Made by a program: the position numbers and the translations under genes. DNA of 64,000 nucleotides from Botryosphaeria dothidea (lineage: Eukaryota > Ascomycota > Dothideomycetes > Botryosphaeriales > Botryosphaeriaceae), in contig WWBZ02000022.1 in the NCBI GenBank assembly GCA_011503125.2, forward strand, positions 3,844,001 through 3,908,000, in the 5' to 3' direction. Below, in pieces: positions 21,345-32,728 of the stretch. How positions within the stretch are numbered: position 1 is the stretch's first letter; each line of letters begins with the position of its first letter. The notes beneath the pieces are model-generated. The model worked only from the letters and a program-made list of their open reading frames with translations, was not told the DNA's origin and did no database searches.

Positions 21345-23669
21345 ATGGCTCCCTCAAAGCAAAAAGCCCCCAAGGGCAGCACCTCAAAGTCCAAGTCGAA
21401 GTCCGGCTCGGTAATCTGTATGATCCCTAGACTTTTTCTCTCTGCATTCTACGGATTTTACACACGCGCAAATATACTGACCCGAGACTTCATTGCAGCC
21501 GACCCACGCTTCTCCAACATCCAATCCGACCCCCGATTCCGCCTGCCCTCGAAAAAGAACACCCATGTCACCCTCGACAAGCGTTTCGCGCACATGCTCA
21601 AGGATGATGACTTTTCGCGCAAGGCCACCGTAGATCGCTATGGCCGTAAGATCGCCAAGGACGCTGGCAAGAAGGAACTTGAGCGGATGTACCGCGTAGA
21701 GGACGAAGATGAAGATGAGAAAGACGAGGAAGAGCGGGAAGAGGAGGAGTCGGGATCGGACGACGTCGACGAAGATGATGCCGTGCAGAAGGAACTGGCT
21801 AGGATGGACAGGGAATACGATCCTGCTCGTGAAGGAGGTTTCTCCTCTTCGGAAGACGACAGCGACGAAGACGACGAGGAAGTGGAAGTCGACGAGGAAG
21901 ACGCATTCGACTTCCCCACCGGCGGAAAGGAGGCTGAAGTCGAGGAGATGGAAGATGCTACAAGACGGCTGGCAGTCGTAAACTTGGACTGGGATAACAT
22001 AAGAGCTGCAGATCTCATGGCTGTCGCGTCGAGCTTCTCCCCCGGCGAGGGTCGCATTCTCGATGTGACCGTCTATCCTAGCGAATTCGGACGCGAGCGC
22101 ATGGAGAGGGAAGAGATCGAGGGACCGCCGCGCGAAATCTTCGCCAAGAACAAGAAGGAGGAGTCCGAATCCGACTCGGGGTCGGAAGAGGACTCAGATT
22201 CGGAGGACGAGAGAATTAAGAACGAGCTGCTCCAGGAAGACCAGGGCGAGGAATTCGACTCGAAGGCACTCCGTCAATACCAGCTCGAACGCCTACGCTA
22301 CTACTACGCTGTCATTACAGCCGACTCTGCTGACACGGCACGGCATCTGTACGAGAACATGGACGGCCGCGAATACCTGTCCAGCGCCAATTTCTTCGAC
22401 CTGCGCTTTGTCCCCGACGAGGTATCCTTCGATGAGGACAAGCCGCGCGACTCCTGCGACCGCATTCCCGACGGTTACCGTCCCAATGACTTCGTCACCG
22501 ACGCTCTGACACACTCGCGCGTCAAGCTGACCTGGGACGCCGACGACACTGCCCGCAAGGAAGTCCAGAAGCGCGCCTTCAGCCAGAAGGAAATCGACAA
22601 CAACGACCTGCAGGCCTACATCGGCTCGGACAGCTCCTCCTCCGAAGACGAAGATTCCGGCTCCGAAGGCGACTCAGAAGCCGACGACAAGAGCGCGAAG
22701 AAGCGCGCCCGCGAGGCGAAGGCCGCGAAGCTACGCGCCGCGCTCGGCCTAGACAGCGGTGTATCCTCGCTCAAGAAGTCTCGGGAGGCAGACAAGCCGG
22801 TTGGCGATATGCAGATCACCTTTACCTCTGGCCTTTCTTCATCCAAGGATGACGACAAGAAGAAGTCGTCCGTCTTCGAGAACGATCCAGAGGAGACGAC
22901 CAAGGAGAAGTACCTCCGCAAGGAGCGTGAGCGCAAGCAGCGCCGCAAGGAACGCACGAAGGCGCGTCGCGCGGGCCTCGACCCGGACGATCCGGAGGCT
23001 CTGGAACAGGTGCGCGGAGACTCGTCCGGCGACGAGGACGATGCCATTGCAGAGAAAGCTGTTGGCGAGGACGAAGAAGAAGAGGACGACCCCTTCAACG
23101 ACCCCTTCTTCGAGAACCCGGAGCAGGAGCGCAAGCGCGCGTTCAAGGAGGCCAAGAAGGCGGACAAGGCGCGGAAGCGCGAGGAGCGCGAGGAGCGCGC
23201 CCGCAAGGACGCCGCCGAGCGCGCGCAGCTGGAGCTGCTGATGGCCGAGGACGAAGAGAACGCGCACCTGCGCCACTTCGACATCAACGAGGTTGAGAAG
23301 GCTGAGAAGAAGAAAGGAAAGAAGGGAAAGAAGGGTCGAAAGGGCAAGAAGGGTGATGATGATGAGGAAGAAAAGGAGGGTCAGGAAGGGTTCGAGATGG
23401 ATACGCAGGATCCGCGTTTCAAGGCGCTGTTCGAGAGCCATGAGTTTGCGATTGATCCAACAAATCCGAGGTTTAGGGGCACAAAGAGCATGAAGGCGCT
23501 GCTGGAGGAGGGGAGGAAGAAGAGGAAGATCGGGAGGGGCGCAGAGGAAGAGGAGACCAGGGGAAAGAGGGCGAGGAAGGCAGCGGATGGGGAGAGCCAA
23601 GGAGGTGAGGACGATTTGAGGAGGCTAGTGGAGAGGTTGAAAGGGAAAACGAAGAAGGTCAAGGCGTGA
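21345..23669 (+). CDS. ESF1: Pre-rRNA processing protein Esf1 (nucleolar)
   Basis: Two exons, 21345..21417 and 21499..23669 (747 aa). The 81-nt intron (GTATGA..TTGCAG) is a multiple of three without a stop, so the unspliced frame also reads through. Splicing gives VISDPRFSNIQSDPRFRLPSKK, the conserved start of the family. Further hallmarks are KKNTHVTLDKRFAHML, LAVVNLDWDNIRAADLMAV, the block from VTVYPSEFGRERM to YYYAVITADSADTARHLYE, and the C-terminal DPRFKALFESHEFAIDPTNP. Long acidic and Lys-rich tracts alternate, as usual for nucleolar assembly factors. The protein acts in small-subunit (18S) rRNA processing. Confidence 0.93.
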   Translation: MAPSKQKAPKGSTSKSKSKSGSVICMIPRLFLSAFYGFYTRANILTRDFIAADPRFSNIQSDPRFRLPSKKNTHVTLDKRFAHMLKDDDFSRKATVDRYGRKIAKDAGKKELERMYRVEDEDEDEKDEEEREEEESGSDDVDEDDAVQKELARMDREYDPAREGGFSSSEDDSDEDDEEVEVDEEDAFDFPTGGKEAEVEEMEDATRRLAVVNLDWDNIRAADLMAVASSFSPGEGRILDVTVYPSEFGRERMEREEIEGPPREIFAKNKKEESESDSGSEEDSDSEDERIKNELLQEDQGEEFDSKALRQYQLERLRYYYAVITADSADTARHLYENMDGREYLSSANFFDLRFVPDEVSFDEDKPRDSCDRIPDGYRPNDFVTDALTHSRVKLTWDADDTARKEVQKRAFSQKEIDNNDLQAYIGSDSSSSEDEDSGSEGDSEADDKSAKKRAREAKAAKLRAALGLDSGVSSLKKSREADKPVGDMQITFTSGLSSSKDDDKKKSSVFENDPEETTKEKYLRKERERKQRRKERTKARRAGLDPDDPEALEQVRGDSSGDEDDAIAEKAVGEDEEEEDDPFNDPFFENPEQERKRAFKEAKKADKARKREEREERARKDAAERAQLELLMAEDEENAHLRHFDINEVEKAEKKKGKKGKKGRKGKKGDDDEEEKEGQEGFEMDTQDPRFKALFESHEFAIDPTNPRFRGTKSMKALLEEGRKKRKIGRGAEEEETRGKRARKAADGESQGGEDDLRRLVERLKGKTKKVKA

Positions 23670-24090
23670 GTGATGGAGTAGGTGCCATGACAATTCCTTT
23701 GCATTGGGCTGGAGTACGAAAAGGTTGCAAAAAGTTCGACTTGCGCACAGCAATTTTATCCCCTTTTCCATAATTGTTGTTTAAATTGTACATCCATCAG
23801 CTGCTCGCTGTCATTATCTTGATTCGAAATGTGAAGAATGCGAAAAGGGATCTCTTGTGTGCCTGTCTCTTCTCTATCGAATGAAATCAACCCCCAAAAC
23901 GTTGCAAGAGGATTCCTAGTGTACACACCATCCATGACAACGCTCATGCTCCGTATGCTTCGCTCTAACTCCACTTTTTTCACACGCACAGACAGAAGGA
24001 AATCGATGTTGTGGAAACCCGGACGGGCGAAAACAAAAAGAAAGGTCATGTCAATTGCCTACAGAGAAAGGAGGAGAAAGAAAAATGCAT
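23670..24090. other. Convergent intergenic gap, 421 bp
   Basis: Holds the 3' flanks of Esf1 and of the NADH dehydrogenase gene; A/T-rich in places; no gene seen. Confidence 0.5.
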
Positions 24091-26377
24091 TTAGAAGTTC
24101 ATGAGATCTGAGGTCGAGTAGTTAGCACGTATTACTTCGCAAGGTAAATAATCAGTGACGTAGAACATACCTCGTCCGAACAGCGCTCTCTTCGACCAGT
24201 CCATTGCGAGCAGAATTCTCGTCCGTAAGCTCACACTCTGTGCGAAGTAGACGCTACGCCAGAGGTAAACAGCGAGCAAACCTCCGGAGAAGTTCAAGCC
24301 GTTGATGTCGAAGATGGCGGCATTGCCGATGTACGCAAGGGAGCCAAGATGTTTGTACTCAAACGCCTTGTAAACAGCCTCATCCAAATCGCCGTAGTCG
24401 ACTTGGTTCATGGCCAAACCAGGTGCGGCACGCGCGATAGCGTTGAACTTGCGTGCCAAGTACTGACCTTGCTGGTGAGCCCGCTGGGCTGTCGCAGGCA
24501 GCGAAGTTAGCTTCGAGTCAATCTGACGCAGCAGCTCATGCAGCTCGCCGAAGTCAAGCGTGCCGCTCTTGTCCTTATCATACTGCTCGAACAGCTTGTC
24601 GAGTCTGCGCAGATGGTCTGCGGCTTGCGGGAAGCGGGCCTTCACGCGCTTGGCGACTTGCCGCCAGTCTGTATACGAGATATGCATGTCTTCTGGGTTC
24701 TTGCCCTTCTCCCAGGCGAGCGTGCGCAGGAAGGTCAAAATGTGGTCAGAGACGTTGTTTTGGACCGTCGAGCAGTCTCCGATGGCATAAACATCACCAA
24801 GCGGTGCTCCGACGAGACGGCAGTGGGCATCGGTTTCCAAGGCGTGCCTGTTGTTCTGTCCATCGAGCTTCTTGGCCAGTTTCGCGCACAATTCGGTTTG
24901 AGCTATACATTTCAGTTACCGGTTCTAGCAGAAATATACCGCATACCATACCGACTCCAGTTGACCACAGACAGAAGCCCATGGGAAGCTCCTTGATCAC
25001 CACGTTTCCTTTCTCATCCTTCTGAGTAAAGAGGATCTTGTCTTCGCGAACCTCCTTCACCCTCGAGTTCGTAAGCACGTCGACCTGATCGTGTGCGAAA
25101 CGGGCCTTTTATAGATTAGTCTTCAAATATATGATTCACAAAAAAGAAAAACCATAACCAACCTCAGCGTATCTGGAGAGAGCCTCATCGTATGTGTTCA
25201 GAATGTGCCCTCTGCTCTGGATGACATGGACCGAGATTTCCGAGCGAAGAATCTTGGGGAAGAACTTGGTCAAATCTTCGTTGAGCATGTCGTACAGCTC
25301 AGCAGCAAACTCAACACCAGTTGGACCACCTCCGCAGACCACGAAAGAAAGCAGACGCCGACGCTCTTCATCCGTCGTCGTAGGCAGACAAGAGGTCTCC
25401 AAATTCTGGATTACGGAATTCCGAATCAGACGCGCATCGGTAATGTCCTTGAGGAAGTGGCAGTGTTCCAGGCCGCGGACTCCGTGAGCATTGGTTATAG
25501 AGCCTATCCGGGGTTAGTCGCAAATCAATTGGTCCTTCGCTGCTTACTTACCAACGCCAATGATCAGCTTGTCATAGGGGAGGTAGTAATGCTCCTCCTC
25601 TCCATGAGGACCAATGCCGGACACCTCAACCAATTTCTCCGAAAATTCAACATCAACTGCCCTGCCCTTGAAGAAATGGCCGTTCTTGCCCGCTATTATA
25701 CGCCGGACTGGCTCGACCAGCGACCTCAGTTCCAGCGTGCCGACAGTGGCGGACGGAAGCATGGGGGTGAAGAGGAAGTAGTTGGAGGGCGCTACAACAG
25801 TAATGTGGTAGTCGTCAGGGTTGAGGCCCTTCAGCAGGGAAATACTGCCCCAGCCGGTACCCAGAATGACCAACTTGGGCTTGTGTTTCTGCTCCTTCTT
25901 ATCCGGACTGTCGTCATCGTCTACCAAGTGCTCAGCAATTGGCAAGTTCTTAGGACCTCCTTTCCGTGGGAAAAGGGCGAGCTCGGAAACATGAATGTCC
26001 TCATTGAAAGGCCCTTCCTTGTATGTTGAAGCGTCAAAAACGAAGAAGGCCAGCACGATGCTCCCACTGACAATGGTGAAGATTCCAATCCAAGCAGCAG
26101 TCTTGTATATGGCTCTAAGGGCAGGATTGATTGGTTTCGGGTCGGGTTTGGTCGAAGCGGCGCGACTGAAGAAATTTGGGACCTTGTTTTTCTGAGAAGC
26201 GCTGAAGCGCGTGAGGGAGCTTGCAGCTAGGGGTCGTGTTCGCGAGGCAGTGGTTTCCGTGGAGGTGGACGAGTGCCGAACCACCGGAGAGCGGCGAACG
26301 GCGGGGCGCAGACTGGTTGTCAGAGCTGCGGATGCCCGGTTGCGCGAGGTTCCGGCGAGCTGCTGCAGACGCAGCAT
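24091..26377 (-). CDS. External alternative NADH dehydrogenase with EF-hand (NDE type)
   Basis: Five exons: 26377..25552, 25503..25163, 25105..24952, 24902..24171, 24107..24091, total 2070 nt (689 aa), introns 48-63 nt. Single-subunit, non-proton-pumping NADH:ubiquinone oxidoreductase on the outer face of the mitochondrial inner membrane. Order: an Arg/Ser/Thr-rich presequence, one membrane helix at about 96-114, an FAD-binding motif LGTGWGSISLLKGL (about 171-184), an NADH-binding motif VVCGGGPTGVEFAAEL, the FAD-contacting YAIGDCST, an EF-hand (YDKDKSGTLDFGEL) and the C-terminal membrane-binding GGLLAVYLWRSVYF. The EF-hand marks the calcium-responsive 64-kDa type. The last exon holds only the final residues DLMNF. 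Length is normal for the EF-hand subgroup. Confidence 0.94.
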
Positions 26378-27422
26378 GGCGAAGATGGACGGAGCACGCG
26401 GCCACGGAAGGGCTGGAAGGTGAAGGAGTCGCAGCAGGGGTCAACTGGCGGAGCAGATCAACAGAGGGAGCGTGAGAGGGTCATGAACGCGTGACTGATG
26501 GTGAATTGGGGTAGGAATGGTGTTGATGGAGCGCAGAGGTGGAAGAGGATTTGGCTGGTGGCTTCTAGCTTGTCTGGGTGACGTACAGGGCAGCGCACAG
26601 GCCATCCACGGCTGCAGTGCCGGTGCGACTCGGCCGATCCACCGCCCGCGCCGGCGCCGACGGGACTCTCGAGCGCTCACGGCGCTCCACCCTGAGCCTA
26701 TCGACGACCATTCACGCTGCAAACTCCGGCCCTGAGACCGCTATCGGAATCCTCCCTGAGCCGCCGCAGCCCCTGGGCCCTGAAAATTTATCTGGTTCCG
26801 CCAAATTTTATCTGATCAAGACCCATATCTTCATCTCTCACCGCACACGACGCCCCATCAAAGGTTGGTCCTTTCTTATCTAATCTGATCATCTTTGCCC
26901 TCTGCATGCGATCAGCCTAGACCTCTTGCCTCAAGTCGAAATCATCCCTGATGTCGACCCTGCCTTTTTCGCCATCCACTGGGCCCAGGCCACCTGGGAA
27001 TGTCTTGGTGCGCTTGTTTTTGAGCCGCATTGTGCGCAAGGCAAGACCCGGCGAGTCATGTCGATTTGCCTTCCTATTTCTGGCTCCGTTGCCGCACCTG
27101 TGATGCAACAGCAAGCTAAAACAACTGCAGGGGCAGGTGATGCAAGAACTGCACATGGAAAGATTTCCTGGGCGTATCATCTGCTCTGCATCCAGACAAG
27201 AACTACAACTTCTCAAGGCAGGACCATTCGCTGGAATACTGTGTGAAGCAACCTCGTATTCCTGAACTTCGAACATATTCTCCGGCCGGAAGCGAGTTTC
27301 GTCCTTCCAATCACGGCCCGGAATCTTTTGCATCCACATCTTTCCTCAATTTGCGTCGAGTAGAACAGCCGATGGGGTGAAAAGGCTCGTCTTTAGGCTT
27401 TTGTCTTATCTGGCAGCGTATA
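26378..27422. other. Intergenic region, about 1.05 kb
   Basis: 5' flank of the NADH dehydrogenase and 3' flank of the unknown gene. The part 26780-26900 is A/T-rich. Overlapping frames exist on both strands around 26917-27339 (140 codons minus, 106 codons plus) with no domain and no supporting splice signals. Not called. Confidence 0.45.
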
Positions 27423-28352
27423 TCATGGACGTTCTTCTCTCTTGTCGCGACTGGACGGCTGTGGCATCTCAAAGCGGCACCATCGCTCTGCCACAGACCT
27501 TGCTGTCACAGTCCGCCCAGCCCAGCCTCTATCGCCAATCCCAAAACTTTTCGTAGTGACGTTCAAGATGGATAGCTTTTCCGCCCACGGATCCTCGTCG
27601 ACAGCGGGTCCGCCCATAGTCTCGTCACCGGGCTCGTCAACTACTGGTCCGCCTCTTGCATCTTCCATCTTCGTCTCTTCGTCTCCTTCACCTTCAGTGT
27701 CAGATATTAGTCCAGCACCGACAAGCTCCTCGTCTTCCATCCACGCATCATTTGGTCTCTGCAAAAGGTGATGAGGCGCTGGACATTCTGCGATAATCAG
27801 CTTCTGCTTCCTGAACGCAGCTGCATCGACGGCGATAGCGAGCGTCCGGCTCAAGCCCTGAGCAGAAAAGGACGTCGTCTCCTTGTGGAGAGCTATGGGG
27901 CTCAGGAGGGCAAGAATGGGGTACGCGTCAGTGCGACCGAATGACGTGCTCTCAGCAGAAGAGGATAACGCTGGTGGATCGGGCGATTTTACGGTCAGAG
28001 AAGAGAGATGTGCGCGCAAAGACTCCAGGTTGGCGCAAAAGGTAAGACGGACTGTGGACGTGGTGAAGAGGTTGTGAAGCGTCGGGACCAGAAAGTCGTC
28101 AGCATCGGTTGGCGGCGCGGGGGAGGCTTGGTCCTGGTCTTGGTCCTCCTCCATGCCTAGTCCACCATCTTGAAATGCCCCGGGCGCCAAGGGCTCAGTA
28201 CCACGGGAAGCCTCCAGACAGTAGAGGAGGTGCTTCTCGAAATGGTCGCGGGACGAGCACACGATGAGGTTGGTGGGCGTTGCATGGTGATCCACCAGAC
28301 GACGCACGAAATCGGGCAATGAGACAGGGTGCAGGACTGCAGGGCGAAGCAT
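27423..28352 (-). CDS. Uncharacterised protein, 309 aa, with long acidic linker
   Basis: Single exon starting at ATG 28352 (MLRPAVLHPVSLPDFVRRLV). The frame extends 21 codons further up only without an ATG. I do not recognise the family. Visible features: an N-terminal segment that reads like a strand-loop-helix (TNLIVCSSRDHFEKHLLYCL), a second strand-like segment (VRLTFCANLESLRAHL), AYPILALLSPIALHK, an acidic low-complexity linker (about 230-270), and a compact C-terminus (WAEKLSILNVTTKSFG, WAGRTVTARSVAERWCRFEM). The strand/helix alternation vaguely recalls RecA-like folds without a Walker A motif, which is only a guess. It is divergent from AP-3 beta, 475 bp apart. The ordered, non-repetitive C-terminus and preserved frame argue for a real gene. 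Confidence 0.7.
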   Translation of the reverse strand: MLRPAVLHPVSLPDFVRRLVDHHATPTNLIVCSSRDHFEKHLLYCLEASRGTEPLAPGAFQDGGLGMEEDQDQDQASPAPPTDADDFLVPTLHNLFTTSTVRLTFCANLESLRAHLSSLTVKSPDPPALSSSAESTSFGRTDAYPILALLSPIALHKETTSFSAQGLSRTLAIAVDAAAFRKQKLIIAECPAPHHLLQRPNDAWMEDEELVGAGLISDTEGEGDEETKMEDARGGPVVDEPGDETMGGPAVDEDPWAEKLSILNVTTKSFGIGDRGWAGRTVTARSVAERWCRFEMPQPSSRDKREERP

Positions 28353-28827
28353 ATTAATATCATTTGCCCCTCGCGACAGGCAGACTGGGCTTCCTTGTTC
28401 TTTTGGGGTGTCCACGTGTGATGTCGCAGGTTGAAGAAGGCCGCCTGACGACGCCTGCCCGCCGACTCAGATCGGAGCAGCTCCTATTCGCCCGCGTCGC
28501 TGCCGCTGCTGAATCCACATGCCGCCGCCCCTTAAGGGTGTGTCTTTTTGCTGGACCGAAGGGTCCTCGCGTCAGTGAACGAAGGTTGACGTGCTGCAGT
28601 TGCGGTACGATTTTTTTGGTTGTTTGCCTGCGCAGGGGAGCGATAACATGTGGGCGCTGATGGACGGCGGAGCTGCGGGGCAGCATCATTTCTCGTCAAA
28701 CTGGAGCTCCGACTACCGCGCGCCGACCTCCACGACGGACAACGGCCGCCTGCCTCTCCACAAGACACCACCACGGCCCGGTCCTGGCAGGAGGCTCAAC
28801 TCCGCGCCCGTCTACGCAGACACCAAG
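28353..28827. promoter_or_regulatory. Divergent promoter region of unknown protein and AP-3 beta
   Basis: 475 bp between opposing start codons; no individual site is assigned. A CACGTG hexamer lies near 28413. Confidence 0.35.
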
Positions 28828-31435
28828 ATGGAGTCCATGACCAGGATCTCGAGCATGCTGGAGACGGGTACGCGCCCATTCCACAGACACACCTACCTTT
28901 GCGGCCAACCCGCAGCGCTCACACCAGCTCCGCCTAAACAGCCCGCGACCTGACCCTCGAAGCCGCCCGCGATGCCAGCGCCGTGCGCAGAACACCCACC
29001 CGGCCCTTGCCCGCCGATCAGCTCAAGAAGCTTCTCGACTCGCGCCATGACCGCGAGGTGCTGGAGGGCTTGCGGCGCGTCATATCCGTGCGTTCAACCA
29101 CAACCACTACCACCTCCGCTTCAGACCTCTCCAGCCAGCCCATCGAGATGATATTGCTAACCATGGAGTCCTCCAATCTCTACAGATGGCGTACCGCAAC
29201 CAGCACACTCTCCCCTTCTTCTCCGCCGTCATCAAGAACATCGCCTCGCCCAACATTGAGATCAAGAAGCTTGTCTACATCTTCCTGCTGCACCACGCCG
29301 AATCCGAGCCCGACACAGCCCTGCTCTCCATCAACACCATCCAAAAGTCCCTGTCCGACGCGAACCCGCAGGTGCGCGCGCTGGCGTTGCGGGTCATGTC
29401 GGGCATCCGCGTGCCCGTCATCAGCCAGATCGTCTCGCTCGGCATCAAGAAGGGCGTCGGCGACATGAGTCCTTACGTGCGCAAGGCCGCCGCCCTCGCC
29501 ATCCCCAAGTGCTACCGCCTCGACCCCAACACCCTGCCGCAGCTGCTAGACTACATGTCGACCCTGCTGGGCGACAAGCAGTACTACGTCGCCGGCGCCG
29601 CCGTGTCCGCCTTCCTCGACGTGTGTCCGGAGAGCATAGACTTGGTTCACCCGCACTACAGGAGCTTAATACGAAAACTGGTGGACATGGATGAATGGGG
29701 ACAGTTGGCTACGCTAAGATTAATGACTATATACGCGCGCAAGTGCTTTCCGCGGAGAATACGAAGGGTGAAAAGGAGCAACAGCAGCAATAACAAAGCA
29801 AAGACCACCAAAGGCTTCTACGACGACTCCAGCGAAGAGGAGGAAGAGGAGCCCGTAGACCCGTCGGAGATGGAGGAAGTTCTGGTGCTGAATCCCGACC
29901 TCGAATTCCTCCTCCGCTCATTGACGCCGCTCCTCCAATCCCGCAATTCGGCCGTCATCGTCGCCGTGGCGCGCTGCTACCTGCACCTGGGAACCCCCAC
30001 CTACCTGGACGCCGCCATTGGCCCGCTCATCTCGCTCCTCCGCTCCTCGCCCGACGTCCAGCTGATCGCGCTGCACAACGCGGTGCGCGTGTGCATGACC
30101 CGGCCGGGGCCATTCGTACGCTACGCTTCGCACTTCCTACTGCGCAGCACGGACGCTCCCCAAATATGGCGCCTGAAGCTCGAGATACTTACCTTGATAT
30201 TTCCATACTCGCCGCACCATATGCAGAGCCTGATCCTGGCAGAGCTCGCGCACTTCACCGGCGGCCATGATGCAGGACTGGTGCGCGAGGCTGTCAGGGC
30301 TATCGGCCGCTGCGCGCAACGCACTCAAGACCCTAAAGTTGCAGCGCGCTGCATGCGGCTGCTGCTCTCGCAAATCTCCTCCCCGGACGCCCGTCTCGTC
30401 GCCGAGGCGCTGGAAGTGGTGCGGCATCTTATTCAGCGGGATCCGGACGCCCACCGCAGCACCGTGATACGGCTGGCCAAGCATCTCGACACGGCCGCCA
30501 GCCCCGCGGCGCGCGCCAGCATCATCTGGCTCGTAGGCGAGTTCGCCGGCGTCGACCCGGAAAACAACATCGCCGCGGACGTGCTGCGCATCCTCGCCAA
30601 AGGCTTCGCCAGCGAGGCCGAGGAGAGCAAGCTGCAGATCCTCCTACTGGCCGCCAAGGTGTACCTGCAGCACCTGCTCCTCAACCCGCCTCCTCAACCA
30701 GCCGAACCGACGACCTCAGAAAACCAACCTACCTCTCCACCCCTCGACCTCCCCGAAGAAGAGGGAGGCTTCCGCGAGTACAACGACACCCCACCGCAAC
30801 AGCAACCAGAAGAGAAAAGAGACGAAGCCCATCCCATCCCCTTCCTCTACAACCACATCCTCCTCCTCACCCGCTACGACACCTCCTATGACCTGCGCGA
30901 CCGCGCCCGCGTCTACCGCGCCCTCCTCTCCGTGCCCGCCTCGACCGAGCTGGCATCGCTCCTGCTGCTCGCGCCCAAGCCCGTGCCGCACGCCCCGAGC
31001 CCGTCCGAGAGCCGCGCCACCTACACCCTGGGCTCCGCGAGCCTCGTCATCGGTGACGAGGGCGGCGTGGTCGGCACAGGCCTGCGAGGCGGCGAGGGTT
31101 TGCTGCCCGATTGGGTCAAGGAGGGCGACGAGCCGGATCCGAAGTTGCGCGAGGAGAAATCGTCGGCGGCGGCCGAGTACGCTGGCGGCTACAGCTCCGA
31201 GGCCGCGCCAGCCAAGGTCGTACCCGCGGGCGAGGCGCTAGATAAGGCGGTGAAGGAGAAGACCTTGGATGATTGGCTGGCTGAAGACGAGGAGGAAGAT
31301 GACGAGGAAGAGGAGAGCGAGGAGGATGAAGAGAATGAGGAGGAAGAGACGGACGAAGAGACAGATGAGGAAGGGGAGACAGAAGAAGAGACCGAAAGTG
31401 AAGATGAAGGCGAGCAGGGAAGGTTGATGAAGTGA
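28828..31435 (+). CDS. APL6: AP-3 adaptor complex subunit beta
   Basis: Three exons: 28828..28867, 28942..29087, 29186..31435, total 2436 nt (811 aa); introns 74 and 98 nt. The start MESMTRISSMLETARDLTLEAA is the usual beginning of fungal AP-3 beta; the first splice makes ETARDL and the second joins RRVIS to MAYRNQHTLPFFSAVIKN. The body is the adaptin HEAT-repeat trunk (NIEIKKLVYIFLLHHAE, VRALALRVMSGIRVP, YVRKAAALAIPKCYRLDP). The C-terminus is a very acidic hinge of Glu and Asp with no ear domain, as in other fungal AP-3 betas. AP-3 carries cargo such as alkaline phosphatase from the Golgi to the vacuole. Confidence 0.94.
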
Positions 31436-32728
31436 TTGCAAATGTATGCACGAATCATAGAAAACGAGAAGAACAATCATGACATTAAATATCGAACTCA
31501 CCTGCTATGCTCCTAGCTCTTTGTTGCTTCAAGCCCCCGCAAAGGACTTCATTCACTCTCTACCACCTTTCCATCTGTATCCCCGCATCTGCCGTTGCTG
31601 ACTTGGCTGGTTCTCTGCCATAATCGCCACCAAGTTTGGCCAGACGTGACTTGCTTGACTTGGGAAAGAGACTCTTCGCGACTTAAGTGAGAAGATGGTT
31701 GGATTGTGGCGCGGAGATGTGAGGAATGACAACGAGAATGACTAGGCGGATTGATTAGACAGATTTGAAGAGAACTTTGATTTCGTCTTCTGCGAGTCTG
31801 GCTGTTGCACGACGAAGGCTTTTGTGATGAAGGGAGAGAGGAGCTACTGACTGGAGAGGAGAGGAAAGAAGGGTAAAGGCGAAATTGGACTGGCAGCCGG
31901 TGGGAAGGAAGAGTGGAGCAATACGTAATCACCAACCGTCTGTCTCGATCAAGAAGAAACTCGACGAAGATAAAGATGTCATCTCTAATTCGAACGTTGA
32001 GTTAGGAAATGGAAAGAGAAAAAGGAGAAAGTGGGAGACGAAGAGGAAGTTTTGATGAAGATTTCAAATGGAGAAGGAAGGAGGACAAAATGCAGAGAAG
32101 AATTGAAATGCGAGACACGCGATCCTGAAAGTCTCTAAACTCCCTAACCAGTGCTGATTTTAAAAGGCGAATCGCCTTTTTCCTTGAAAAACTTTTAGAG
32201 TCTTGATAACCCGGCATGAAGGGTGTTCCAAACCAAGAATAATCGTTGGCCAAACAGGCGAAGGACATCAACAGAGATTATCAAGTGCGGAAAAGGCCTC
32301 AAAAAGAAAGATCCCTGGTGAGCACCAATTCTGAATCTGAAGGGCATTTCATCATCGAGCATAATACCCGCTCGTAGGTGTTTTGTTTCGGTAGACATGA
32401 GGTGCGGAGCTGTGGATGACGATGCAAAACCATAGGAGAGGAAACGGCATCGCACTCTTATCCAATCAGAGATGCAGATGGTATCTGGAAAGTAAAAGAC
32501 CTTAAAGGAGAGTAGTTAGGCGAAAGGACCGAAAGAGAATGATAAGGGTCGGGTTTACCAAACGGAGGTCAAGACCAATTAATTTCGCTTCTTGTGACCT
32601 CAAAAGGCTGCTTTAGCCATCTGCCCGGGGAGCGAGAAGAGGTTCCGTCTTTCAGGTTGCCGAACAGCAATCTGGGTACTAGCAGCGCGGCTTTAGTGTG
32701 GCGTAGAAGTCCCGTTTCAACCTTAGAA
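31436..32728. other. Convergent intergenic region, about 1.3 kb
   Basis: Lies between the 3' ends of AP-3 beta and the Pro/Gln-rich protein gene, long for a convergent gap here. It is relatively purine-rich on the plus strand and contains frames such as 31549-31935 (minus, Ser-rich) without a domain. I see no gene or repeat. Confidence 0.45.

Noticed and set aside
26917..27339. 140-codon minus-strand ATG frame in the gap after the NADH dehydrogenase gene
   Set aside because: No recognisable domain; a 106-codon frame lies antisense to it; composition looks like translated non-coding DNA.
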